This document shows positions 6,700 to 13,650 of a DNA stretch of 13,802 nt, piece by piece. How positions within the stretch are numbered: position 1 is the first letter of the stretch; each line of letters starts with the position of its first letter. Origin of the DNA: Acidobacteriota bacterium (GTDB taxonomy: Bacteria; Acidobacteriota; Terriglobia; Acidiferrales; 2-02-FULL-67-57); NCBI GenBank assembly GCA_016189965.1, contig JACPRL010000004.1, positions 1 through 13,802 on the forward strand, written 5' to 3'. A program made the translations under genes and the position numbers. The notes under the pieces are model-generated. The model was not told where the DNA came from, searched no databases, and saw only the letters and a list, made by a program, of their open reading frames with translations.

Positions 6700-6714
6700 A
6701 CCGGGTTTCCGGTG
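6699..6714. repeat. Perfect 6+6 inverted repeat beside promoter C
   Basis: CACCGG, a GTTT loop, CCGGTG. It starts on the last base of the -35 box of promoter C and sits between the divergent SMP-30 and sigma genes. It could be an operator or a chance repeat in GC-rich DNA. Confidence 0.4.
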
Positions 6715-6729
6715 GACGCCCCGGCGCAG

Positions 6730-6757
6730 TTGCGGTAGGATTCGGCTTCTTTATCAC
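6730..6757 (+). promoter_or_regulatory. Weak candidate sigma-70-like promoter for the ECF sigma gene
   Basis: TTGCGG (6730-6735), a 16-base spacer and TATCAC (6752-6757), about 54 bases before the sigma gene's ATG. Both boxes are only partial matches. No copy of GTAACAAA-N14-GACTA faces the sigma gene, so autoregulation through that element is not supported here. Confidence 0.28.
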
Positions 6758-6810
6758 CACAACCTGGGGGACGGGCAACGCAGGTCACCCCGCCCACGGG
6801 AGGGAGCGGG

Positions 6811-7536
6811 ATGAGCCAAGCTGGGCGAAGCGGAGGTCCGTTGCCTCCCGGCTCCGGCTCTCCAGCGCCGATGGCCGTTGCTACTCTTTCCGCCGACGAC
6901 GCCCGATTGGTTGAGGGCCTGCGGCGGGGCGAGGAAGCGGCCTTCTCCACCCTACTGGACCGTTACCACAACACGCTGCAACGGCTCGCCCGCTTCTACG
7001 TTCCCAGCCAAGCGCTCGCAGAAGAAGTGGTGCAGGAAACCTGGCTGGGCGTGCTGCAGGGCATCGGCCGCTTCGAGGGGCGCTCCTCGCTCAAGACCTG
7101 GGTTTTTCAGATTCTTCTCAATCGCGCCCGGACGAAAGGCGAACGGGAGAGCCGCCACATCCCCTTCAGCGCTTTTGCCGATCCGGCGGCCGACCCGGAC
7201 GAGCCCGCGGTCGAGCCCGAACGCTTCCTGAGCGCCAGCGACCCGCAGTTCCCCCAGCCCTGGGCGGTGGCGCCGAAGAGCTGGGGCGCCTCGGCCGAGC
7301 AGCAACTGCTGGCCAAGGAAGCACGGAGCTATATTCAGAAGGCCATCAAGGCCCTGCCCCCCAGCCAGCGCGAGGTGATTACTTTGCGCGACGTCGAGGG
7401 GTGGAGCTCCGACGAAGTGTGTAACGCTTTGGGCCTCAGCGAGACTAATCAGCGGGTACTGTTGCACCGGGCGCGCTCGAAGGTGCGACGGGCTTTGGAG
7501 GACTACTTCGAGAAGGGCCCAAAGGCGCCACGTTGA
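6811..7536 (+). CDS. ECF (sigma-70 family) RNA polymerase sigma factor
   Basis: A 241-residue ECF sigma factor. Region 2 spans about residues 30-110 (RLVEGLRRGEEAAFSTLLDRY, split at 32-52; EEVVQETWLGVLQGIGRFEG at 71-90; SSLKTWVFQILLNRAR). Region 4 spans about 173-232 (IQKAIKALPPSQREVITLRD, then GWSSDEVCNALGLSETNQRV, a helix-turn-helix that reads the -35 box). The linker is longer than usual (about 112-170). The N-terminal 25 residues are Pro/Gly/Ser-rich; ATG 6811 was chosen because GGGAGGGAGCGGG precedes it, but ATG 6871 (residue 21) remains possible. A zinc-finger anti-sigma gene starts 6 bases after its stop, the usual sigma/anti-sigma arrangement. It is divergent from three minus-strand units that each carry the same ECF-like promoter, so I infer that it transcribes them. 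Confidence 0.93.
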   Translation: MSQAGRSGGPLPPGSGSPAPMAVATLSADDARLVEGLRRGEEAAFSTLLDRYHNTLQRLARFYVPSQALAEEVVQETWLGVLQGIGRFEGRSSLKTWVFQILLNRARTKGERESRHIPFSAFADPAADPDEPAVEPERFLSASDPQFPQPWAVAPKSWGASAEQQLLAKEARSYIQKAIKALPPSQREVITLRDVEGWSSDEVCNALGLSETNQRVLLHRARSKVRRALEDYFEKGPKAPR

Positions 7537-7542
7537 GGAAGA

Positions 7543-8389
7543 ATGAACTGTCGGGAAACAGTTGAGCGGGCGAGCGATTACTTGGACGGGGCGCTGCCCG
7601 CCGCCGAGCGAGGCCATCTGGAGAAGCACCTGGCCGGCTGCGCGGGCTGCCGCACTTATCTCGAACAGATGCGGTTTACCGTCCGCAGCCTGCGCGGCCT
7701 GGGCGAGCAGCCGGTGGCGGCCGAGGCGAAGCAGAGCCTCCTCGAACTCTTCCGAAGCCACCACGCCGAGGCTCGGCCCACCGCGCGCGTGATTCCGCTC
7801 GGCATCGGCGAGGAGTACGCTGCACCGGGCGACCACATCGCTTACTTCTGGGAAGGCGAACACGATTTTCAGTTGGGCGTGGGTTTCCTGGAGGCCGGGC
7901 TGCGAGGGCGGGATTTCTGCGTGGTCTTCGGCTACGAGGAGGCCAACCGGAAGGCGCCGGAGGTCCTCGAGAAGAAAGGGTTCAAGGTGCCGGCGCTTAT
8001 CGAGCAGCGGCGTCTCGCGGTGCTCGGGCCGAGCCCTTCGGGCGACGAGATGCTGAAGAACATCGGGGGCGTTTTCCAACGCGCCCTGGCCGAGGGCGCC
8101 CCGGCGCTGCGCCTGCTGGGGAACATCGGTTTGGGGGCGCGAGGGCTGGCCGGGCGACGACGACATCTTGGCCTTCGAGGCCCGGGTCACGGAAGCGGCG
8201 CGCGCCTTTCCCTGCGTGATCGTCTGTATGTACGACGTGCGCGCCTTGCCGGGACGCCTCATCCTGCGCGGCGGTTTCCAGACGCATCCCTTGACCCTGT
8301 GCGAGCAGGTGCTCTATCAGAACCCTCACTATGTGGCGCTGGAGCCCTATCTGGCGAACCTGAAGCGGCCCTCCGGCCGTATCCAGTAG
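7543..8389 (+). CDS. ZAS-MEDS anti-sigma factor, interrupted by an apparent one-base frameshift
   Basis: The N-terminus is a zinc-binding anti-sigma domain: C3, then H29-x3-C33-x2-C36 in HLEKHLAGCAGC. After a linker (about 46-90) comes a MEDS sensory domain, the type first described in the DcmR regulator of dichloromethane use: FLEAGLRGRDFCVVFGYEEA, then KAPEVLEKKGFKVPALIEQRRLAVL (split). As read, the frame runs to TGA 8437-8439, but after LLGNIGLG it becomes Arg/Gly-rich junk. Removing one G from the run at 8133-8137 restores G-R-E-G-W-P-G-D-D-D-I-L-A-F-E and the MEDS C-terminus (FPCVIVCMYDV, THPLTLCEQVLYQNPHYV), ending at TAG 8387-8389 as a 281-residue protein. No membrane span, so it is a cytoplasmic sensor. 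GAGGAAG precedes ATG 7543, 6 bases after the sigma gene. The shift may be a sequencing error, a real mutation or phase variation. Confidence 0.8.
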
Positions 8390-8538
8390 TGCAGGTTGTC
8401 GGAAGGAGTTCGCTCTCCGGATTTGTACGCATGAGGTGAAGCGTTTGTCCGACTGGAAAGACCAAGCAGAGGACGCTTCTCTCCGCCCGCGCTCTGTGCG
8501 GAGGGAGACGGCGCTTCTGCTGCTGTGAGTGTGCCGGC

Positions 8539-8805
8539 ATGCAACACACGGATGAGATGAGCTGCAAGGAACTGGTGGAAATCATCACCGAATATCTGGA
8601 AGGAACCTTGCCGCCCGGTGAGCGGGTGCGCTTCGAGGAGCACCTGGCGCTCTGCGAGGGCTGCCAGAACTACCTCGAGCAGATGCGCCAGACCATCGGC
8701 ACCCTGGGCCGGCTGAGTGAAGAAGCCATCCCGGCGAACGCCAAGGAGAAACTGCTCCAAGCTTTCCGCGCCTGGAAGCGCGGCTCCGCCCCGCAGAAAC
8801 AGTAG
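8539..8805 (+). CDS. Small stand-alone zinc-finger (ZAS-like) anti-sigma protein
   Basis: An 88-residue soluble protein that is nearly all one ZAS-like domain: C9, then H35-x3-C39-x2-C42 (FEEHLALCEGC), followed by NYLEQMRQTIGTLGRL and a short helix ending at residue 80. It aligns without gaps to the first 73 residues of the MEDS-fused anti-sigma just upstream; by eye about 35 of 71 positions are identical, including NAK-LL-FR near the end. No membrane span or sensory domain is present. ATG 8539 has no clear ribosome binding site; ATG 8557 (Met-Ser-Cys) would line up with the paralogue's Met-Asn-Cys and is an equal candidate. About 150 bases separate it from the preceding gene. It probably binds the same or a related ECF sigma factor, or competes for it. 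Confidence 0.82.
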   Translation: MQHTDEMSCKELVEIITEYLEGTLPPGERVRFEEHLALCEGCQNYLEQMRQTIGTLGRLSEEAIPANAKEKLLQAFRAWKRGSAPQKQ

Positions 8806-8832
8806 GCACCAGCAGCCCGCCAGTCCCCGCCC

Positions 8833-8862
8833 TTTACACCGACCAGAGAGGTGTGCTACGGT
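8833..8862 (+). promoter_or_regulatory. Weak candidate promoter for the RRM gene
   Basis: TTTACA (8833-8838), an 18-base spacer and TACGGT (8857-8862). The -35 is a 5 of 6 match to TTGACA, the -10 only 3 of 6. It would give the RRM gene a leader of about 130 bases. An ACACC/GGTGT inverted repeat falls in and beside the spacer. Nothing else gene-like is visible between 8806 and 8996. Confidence 0.3.
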
Positions 8863-8959
8863 ATCGAGCGTCAGTGGAGTGACAGTCTCGTCTTTGCTTG
8901 TAGCCACCGCGTTTTTTGACTGCCTGCGACTCGAGCCTGCCGCATCCATCAGATTGGCC

Positions 8960-8983
8960 CACCCCGTTTCGTAGTGCGGGGTG
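8960..8983 (+). other. Leader hairpin just upstream of the RRM gene
   Basis: CACCCCG (8960-8966), a 10-base loop, CGGGGTG (8977-8983): a perfect 7-bp stem that ends just before the GAGAGGAG ribosome binding site. It could tune translation, for example by temperature or by binding of the RRM protein itself. No T-run follows, so it is not a normal terminator. Confidence 0.45.
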
Positions 8984-8996
8984 AGAGGAGAAGAAA

Positions 8997-9314
8997 GTGA
9001 AGAAACTGTACGTGGGCAATCTGTCGTTCCAAACCAGCGAGCAGGAGCTGCGCGAGTGGTTCAGCAAGGCGGGCTTCCAGGTGGAAAACATCAATTTGAT
9101 TCGCGACAGCTACACCGACCGGCTCCGCGGCTTTGGATTCGTCGAAATCAGCAACGACGACGAAGCCGCCCGCGCCATCCAGGAGCTCAACGGCAAGGAG
9201 TTCCTCGGCCGTTCCGTGGTGGTCAATGAAGCGCGTCCACCCCGGGAACGCGAGGGTGGGGGGCGCGACCGGAGTCCCGGGCGGGGCCGGCCCCGCCGGG
9301 GTCCGCGTTGGTAG
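8997..9314 (+). CDS. Single-RRM RNA-binding protein
   Basis: A 105-residue protein with one RNA recognition motif and a short tail. RNP2 is LYVGNL (residues 4-9) and RNP1 is RGFGFVEI (about 44-51), with aromatic residues at the usual RNA-stacking positions. The tail after about residue 80 is Arg/Gly/Pro-rich (EREGGGRDRSPGRGRP) and probably adds RNA binding. Bacterial proteins of this build, such as the cyanobacterial Rbp family, are often cold-induced and bind mRNA. The start is GTG 8997, preceded by GAGAGGAG; no ATG gives a complete RNP2. A leader with a 7-bp hairpin lies directly before the ribosome binding site. The desaturase gene starts 41 bases after its stop. Confidence 0.92.
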   Translation: MKKLYVGNLSFQTSEQELREWFSKAGFQVENINLIRDSYTDRLRGFGFVEISNDDEAARAIQELNGKEFLGRSVVVNEARPPREREGGGRDRSPGRGRPRRGPRW

Positions 9315-9354
9315 CCCCGCGCTTGTCGGCTCCCCCTCCCAGCAGGCCAATCGA

Positions 9355-10083
9355 ATGCTGCTAACCGTTCTTTACTGTCTTCTGGCCATCGGCCTGACCG
9401 TCCAGTTGTCCGCCTTCGCCACCAGCATTTACCTGCACCGCTGCCTGGCCCACCGCGCCCTGCAACTGCATCCGCTCGTTGCTTTCTTGGTGCGCTTGGA
9501 GCTCTGGTTGGCGACCGGCATTGTCCCCCGCCAGTGGGTGGCGGTGCATCGCAAGCACCACCGCTTCGCCGACCAGGAGGGCGATCCCCACAGCCCCGTC
9601 CTGAAGGGACTGTGGCGGATTCTTCTCGGCAACGCCTTCTACTACGCCCGCGAGGCGCGCGACCCGGAGACCGTAGCGCGCTTCGCCCCGGACGTGGGCA
9701 CGGACTGGCTCGACCGCCATGTCTTTCGGAGCGGCCTGGTGGGCGCGACATGCGGCCTGGTCTTGTTCGTGCTGCTGCTCGGCCCGCTCGCGGGGAGCAT
9801 CTCCTTTTTCCTCCAAGCCGGCATCTACATCTTCCTCAATGCAGTGATCAACGGCGCGGGGCACGCGGTCGGCTACCGCAACTTCGACAACACGGCCACC
9901 AATATGCCCCGTGTGGCGCTGATTACCGCGGGCGAAGGACTGCACAACAACCACCACGCGTTTCCCACCTCGGCACGCTTCAGTTTCCGGCCGGGCGAAT
10001 GGGATCCTTCCTGGCCGGTCATTCGCCTGCTGGCCTGGCTGCGCTTGGCCCGGCCGCTGCGCGCGGTGCCCGAGAACATCTAG
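9355..10083 (+). CDS. Membrane fatty acid desaturase (delta-9 type)
   Basis: A 242-residue integral-membrane di-iron desaturase, which introduces a double bond into acyl chains. All three histidine boxes are present: HRCLAH (28-33), HRKHH (65-69) and HNNHH (197-201), plus H170 in NGAGHAVGY. Hydrophobic spans lie at about 2-24, 40-57, 128-148 and 150-166. It is shorter than most acyl-CoA desaturases (often about 300 or more residues), but all boxes and the HHAFP segment are intact. The frame is open back to 9133, but that part overlaps the RRM gene and shows no family match, so ATG 9355 is used; the ribosome binding site there (AGCAGG) is weak. It probably shares a transcript with the RRM gene. 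The substrate (acyl-CoA or phospholipid) and the exact position of the double bond are not readable from sequence. Confidence 0.92.
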   Translation: MLLTVLYCLLAIGLTVQLSAFATSIYLHRCLAHRALQLHPLVAFLVRLELWLATGIVPRQWVAVHRKHHRFADQEGDPHSPVLKGLWRILLGNAFYYAREARDPETVARFAPDVGTDWLDRHVFRSGLVGATCGLVLFVLLLGPLAGSISFFLQAGIYIFLNAVINGAGHAVGYRNFDNTATNMPRVALITAGEGLHNNHHAFPTSARFSFRPGEWDPSWPVIRLLAWLRLARPLRAVPENI

Positions 10084-10147
10084 CTCGTTCCCCGCCGCAA
10101 AAAGCCGCCAGCCCTACCGCCATTTTCGGCAATTCCTTAGGCTGGTC

Positions 10148-10161
10148 GCCAAGGGCTTGGC
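10148..10161. repeat. Palindrome abutting the -35 box (candidate operator)
   Basis: GCCAAG-GG-CTTGGC, a perfect 6+6 inverted repeat with a 2-base centre, ending directly before TTGACA at 10162. The loop is too short for a stable hairpin, so a binding site for a dimeric regulator is the better reading. Confidence 0.45.
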
Positions 10162-10190
10162 TTGACACCCTCCAACCCATCTGTTAGCCT
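10162..10190 (+). promoter_or_regulatory. Sigma-70-like promoter for the GAF-HlyD operon
   Basis: A perfect TTGACA (10162-10167), a 17-base spacer and TAGCCT (10185-10190), about 86 bases before the GAF-HlyD ATG. The spacing is ideal and the -35 is consensus; the -10 matches at 3 of 6 positions. This fits a new transcription unit after the desaturase. Confidence 0.6.
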
Positions 10191-10244
10191 CGCCGCAGAC
10201 TTGGGGAGCAGTTATCATTTCTTCAGCGTTGGTACAAAGGAAGC

Positions 10245-10258
10245 GGGAGTTTTCTCCC
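10245..10258 (+). other. Small leader hairpin before the GAF-HlyD gene
   Basis: GGGAG-TTTT-CTCCC, a 5-bp stem with a 4-base loop ending 18 bases before the ATG. The start itself has no strong ribosome binding site, and an in-frame TAG at 10259-10261 rules out a longer protein. The hairpin might hide or present the initiation region. Confidence 0.3.
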
Positions 10259-10276
10259 TAGTCCCGAAATAACGGT

Positions 10277-12700
10277 ATGGAGCAACTGCCCGTCCTCTTT
10301 GAGCTAGCCACCGCCTACCATAGCTGCCGCGACACCAATGCCCTGCTGGAGGCGTTCGCCGCCCGAGTCGGTTCCCGCGTGGGCGCGCGGGGCGCGCTGG
10401 TGTGGCTGCTCTCCGAGAGCGGAGAGGAGCTGATTTGCCGGGCGGGCTGGTTCGAGGCCGGCGAGCGTTTCGCACCCGTCCCAGAGCCAATAACCGAAGG
10501 CCTGCTGGCCGAGATGTTGACGGAAACGCGCGCCCGGCGACTGCCGGCAAAGGAAGTGGCGCCCGAGCTGCTCACCCACCTGGGGGAGAACGACCGGGAA
10601 CGAGTCCGCACCGCACTCTATGCCCCCATTCCCGCGGCAGAGGGCGCGCAGGGCGTGCTGGAGTGTTTGAACAAGGCGGGCGGGGAGTTCACCGCCGCCG
10701 ATGCTGCCTTCGCCGAAGAAGCCTGCCGCTTGACCGGCTCCGCCCTGGCCACTCTGCGCGGCGTGGACCGGGATCGCAGCGAGCAGCTTTCCACCATCGA
10801 GCGCCTGACCGCCCTTTACGACATCAGCCGCATTTTCAACTCCACGCTGGAACTGGAGGACCTGCTGCCCGTCGTGGCGGAAAAAATCCGCGACATCACG
10901 GGCGCCCAGGCCTGCACGCTGTGGTTGGTGGATTCGGACGCCAATGAGCTCTACGTGGGCCAGCAGGCCGGGGAAGACCCGACCGTGAGCGAAGACACCC
11001 GCGTGGCACTCGGCGAGGGCCTGCTGGGGGAGGTGGCACAGAAAGGTGAAGGGCGCGTGGTGGAAAACGCGGCCGAGGAAGAGCTGCTGGCCGCGCGCCG
11101 CCAGGCGGGCAAAGAGTTCGAGCTCGAAACCTGGCTGGCGGCGCCGCTGCTGAAGGACGAGACGGTGCTGGGGGTGGTCGAGGTGGTCAACAAGCTCGAC
11201 GCCACACCCTTCGATGAAGACGACCTGTTCTTCTTGAGCAGCATTTGCGAGCAGGCGGCCATCGCGCTGAACAACGCCAACCTGCTGGAGGCCGAGCGCA
11301 AGGTGCACCAGTTGGACGCCCTGCTCACCATCAGCAAAGAGATCACCTCCACCCTCAACCTCGACCACATCCTCACCACCGTCGTCCATCAGGCCGCGAC
11401 CGTGCTGCCGTTCGACCGCTGCGTCATCGGGCTGTTCGACCGCAACCGTTTTGTGCTGGGGGCGGTCTCCGGGGAGACCGAAGTGCCGAAGACGCGGGAA
11501 ATGGACCGGCTGCGGGACATCCTCGAGCCGGTGGCCAACCAGAGCGACCCGGCGAAAGCCGACCAGTATGAGGATGGGTGGGAGGTGGCCCCCGCCATGG
11601 CCCGCGAAACGCTGATCGGCTACCTTGAAGAGCAAGGCTACCACGGCTTCTACGCCCTCCCCCTGCGGGATGATCAGGGGACGGTGGGCGTGCTGGCGCT
11701 GCTGAGCGGCGATGCCGAGTTCCTGACCGAAAGCCACCTGGAAATCCTGAGCATCCTCGCCAGCCAGACCACCGTGGCCATCCGCAACGCGCGGCTCTAT
11801 CAGGAAGTACCCCTGATGAGCGTCTGGCAGCCGCTGGTTGAAAAGCGGCAGAAGCTGCTGGCCATCCCCTACGGGCGCTGGGTGGAGCTGGGGTGGAAGG
11901 TGGGGCTGGCGGTGGCGCTGCTGGTGTTGGTGCCATGGCCGCTGCGCATCGGGACGAACGCGACCGTGGTGCCGGCCGAGCGCCGCGTGGTGACGGCGGA
12001 AGTGGAGGGCGTGATTCAACGCGTCGAGGTGCGCGAAGGCGACGCGGTGACTGCCAGGCAGACCCTGGCGCTGCTCGACGATAGCGACGCCCGCGTGCGG
12101 CTGGAGCAGGCACGCGCCAACTCAGCTCTGGCCCAGCGGCAGTTGGCCGAAGCGGAGGCGCGGCGGGAACTGGCCGCCGCCGCCCAGGCCAGCTTTCGTA
12201 AGCAGATGCATGAGGCCGAAGTATCCTATTACTGGGAGCAGGTCGAAAAGGCGCGCCTGCGGGCGCCGCTGGCAGGCGTGGTGGTGACAGCGAAAGTGGA
12301 GGAGAAAGTGGGCCAGCGGCTGGCGGCGGGGGAAACCTTCTGCGAGCTGGTGCGGTACGACGAGTTGGCGGTGGAGATGAACGTGCCGGAAACGCAAGTG
12401 GATTTGATCCGGGCGGGGAACCGCGTGGCGGTCAAGCTGAACACCTTTCCCACCCAGACCATCGCTGCCCGCGTAGAAAGCATCAGCGCGCAGACCATCG
12501 TGGCGGAAGGAGAGCAGTTTTTTGTCGTGCGCGCGGTGTTTGAAAATCCGGAGGACCGGGCGCGGCCGGGCATGGTGGGCCGGGCCAAGATTTCGGCGGC
12601 GGGGGGTTGGCCGATCGGCGGCCTGTATCCGGTCGGCTATGTGATTCTGCGCTCGCCGGCGCGCTGGGCGTGGCGGAAAGTCTGGACCTGGTTGCCCTGA
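10277..12700 (+). CDS. Triple-GAF sensor fused to a HlyD/membrane-fusion adaptor domain
   Basis: An 807-residue protein. Three GAF-type domains lie in tandem: about 1-163, 175-337 (LYDISRIFNSTLELEDLL at 180-197, then WLAAPLLKDETVLGVVEVVN at 286-305) and 342-507 (TISKEITSTLNLDHILTTVV at 351-370, then ILASQTTVAIRNARLYQE at 493-510). A single hydrophobic span follows (about 540-557, GLAVALLVLVPWPLRIG). Residues 565-775 form a HlyD-type adaptor: a split lipoyl-like barrel (VEGVIQRVEVREGDAV and RAPLAGVVVTAKVEEKVGQR) around a short Ala/Glu/Arg-rich coiled coil (602-660), then a beta-barrel part. The C-terminal 30 residues are Trp-rich. I infer cytoplasmic GAFs, one membrane crossing and a periplasmic adaptor. 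No kinase, cyclase or phosphatase output domain is present, so the adaptor itself appears to be the output. A lipoprotein adaptor gene follows 16 bases after the stop. Confidence 0.9.
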   Translation: MEQLPVLFELATAYHSCRDTNALLEAFAARVGSRVGARGALVWLLSESGEELICRAGWFEAGERFAPVPEPITEGLLAEMLTETRARRLPAKEVAPELLTHLGENDRERVRTALYAPIPAAEGAQGVLECLNKAGGEFTAADAAFAEEACRLTGSALATLRGVDRDRSEQLSTIERLTALYDISRIFNSTLELEDLLPVVAEKIRDITGAQACTLWLVDSDANELYVGQQAGEDPTVSEDTRVALGEGLLGEVAQKGEGRVVENAAEEELLAARRQAGKEFELETWLAAPLLKDETVLGVVEVVNKLDATPFDEDDLFFLSSICEQAAIALNNANLLEAERKVHQLDALLTISKEITSTLNLDHILTTVVHQAATVLPFDRCVIGLFDRNRFVLGAVSGETEVPKTREMDRLRDILEPVANQSDPAKADQYEDGWEVAPAMARETLIGYLEEQGYHGFYALPLRDDQGTVGVLALLSGDAEFLTESHLEILSILASQTTVAIRNARLYQEVPLMSVWQPLVEKRQKLLAIPYGRWVELGWKVGLAVALLVLVPWPLRIGTNATVVPAERRVVTAEVEGVIQRVEVREGDAVTARQTLALLDDSDARVRLEQARANSALAQRQLAEAEARRELAAAAQASFRKQMHEAEVSYYWEQVEKARLRAPLAGVVVTAKVEEKVGQRLAAGETFCELVRYDELAVEMNVPETQVDLIRAGNRVAVKLNTFPTQTIAARVESISAQTIVAEGEQFFVVRAVFENPEDRARPGMVGRAKISAAGGWPIGGLYPVGYVILRSPARWAWRKVWTWLP

Positions 12701-12716
12701 ACGGAGTGAGGGAGGG

Positions 12717-13640
12717 ATGATGCGCGACGCTCGATGTCTCGCGGCCACGACGCTGATGACCGCTCTGGCCCTGGCGGGGTGCGGGGGCGAATCGAGCGGC
12801 GAGGCGCAGCGGGCGCGGCCGGCCCCGGCGCCGCCGCCGGCTGAGGAGCCCCGTTCGGCAGCACGAACGCCGGCGCAGGAAATCCTGAGCGTGCTCTCGG
12901 TCGAGCACGAAGTGGATTTGCTCGCTGAGCGGGACGGGATTGTGGTCGAAATCCTGCACGACGAAGGCAGCAGGGTCCAGAAAGAAACCATCCTGGCGCG
13001 GCTGGACGACCGGGAGTTGCGGGCCAAGCTGGAGCGCGCGCACGCCGAACTGGAGGTGGCGCAGAACAACGTGAAGTTCAACGAAGCGGAGTTGAAAGCC
13101 CGCCAGGCCCACTACCGCCGCGCGCAGGAGATGCGGCGGCTGGGGCTGAACAGCGAGGCGGACTTGGAGGAAGCCGAGTTCCGCGCCAAGGGAGCGGAGT
13201 ACGACCTGGCCAGTTGGCGGGCGATCGTAGAGCGCACGCGGGCAGACATCCGCGTGCTGGAAGTGGAGTTGGACAAAACACGCGTCCGGGCGCCCTTCGG
13301 CGGCGTGGTGGCCCGGCGCTACATTCGAACCGGCCAAAACGTTCTCAAGGACGAGAAGTGCTTCCGGCTGAGCGAGCTCTATCCGCTTCAGGTGCGCTTC
13401 CTGGTGCCGGAGACGGCGGCGCATCGTCCGCGTCCGGGTGATGTGGTGAACGTGGCGCCGGTGAGCGACAGCCAGCGGGTCTACCCCGCCCGCATCTTGA
13501 GAATCAGCCCGGTGGTCGACCCGGCCAGCGGCAGCTACGACGTCACCGCACAACTCACCGGCCCCGATCTCCAGGAACTGCGCCCGGGTATGTCAGTGCG
13601 TGTGCTGTGGGAGCCGGCACCGCCGTCCCCTCCCAGGTAA
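12717..13640 (+). CDS. HlyD/RND-type periplasmic adaptor lipoprotein
   Basis: A 307-residue membrane-fusion protein. The lipobox LALAGC gives lipidation at C22, followed by a Pro/Ala-rich linker to about residue 50. The lipoyl-like half-motifs are ERDGIVVEILHDEGSRVQKE (71-90) and VRAPFGGVVARRYIRTGQNV; between them lies a long coiled coil with the LARLDDRELRAKLERAHAEL entry and an RLGLNSEADLEEAEF turn. A beta-barrel and membrane-proximal part follow (DPASGSYDVTAQL, LRPGMSVRVLWEP). This is the usual build of adaptors that link an inner-membrane pump to outer parts of an efflux or export system. GGAGGG lies directly before ATGATG, so either ATG could be used. The gap to the previous gene is 16 bases. 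Finding two adaptors in succession suggests they work in one complex. No pump gene is visible before the window ends. Confidence 0.92.
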   Translation: MMRDARCLAATTLMTALALAGCGGESSGEAQRARPAPAPPPAEEPRSAARTPAQEILSVLSVEHEVDLLAERDGIVVEILHDEGSRVQKETILARLDDRELRAKLERAHAELEVAQNNVKFNEAELKARQAHYRRAQEMRRLGLNSEADLEEAEFRAKGAEYDLASWRAIVERTRADIRVLEVELDKTRVRAPFGGVVARRYIRTGQNVLKDEKCFRLSELYPLQVRFLVPETAAHRPRPGDVVNVAPVSDSQRVYPARILRISPVVDPASGSYDVTAQLTGPDLQELRPGMSVRVLWEPAPPSPPR

Positions 13641-13650
13641 CTGAACTCCT

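Noticed and set aside
6952..8262. A 436-codon minus-strand open frame opposite the sigma and anti-sigma genes
   Set aside because: No family pattern; the plus strand carries well-formed sigma regions 2 and 4 and a ZAS site.
8436..8460. A minus-strand ACAAACG block resembling part of the ECF -35 box
   Set aside because: No GACTA block at the right distance and no minus-strand gene follows it.
8481..8503. CTCCGC/GCGGAG stem between the two anti-sigma genes as a terminator
   Set aside because: The loop is 11 bases and no T-run follows; it may be a chance repeat.
10232..10262. Another ECF-type site (GTACAAA followed by CTAG) before the GAF-HlyD gene
   Set aside because: The -35-like block lacks the AAC core and the spacing is about 20 instead of 14 bases; the TTGACA promoter upstream explains the region better.
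10304..12019. A 571-codon open frame on the minus strand within the GAF-HlyD gene
   Set aside because: His/Gln/Gly-rich shadow with no recognisable motif; the plus-strand frame shows three GAF domains in the same interval.
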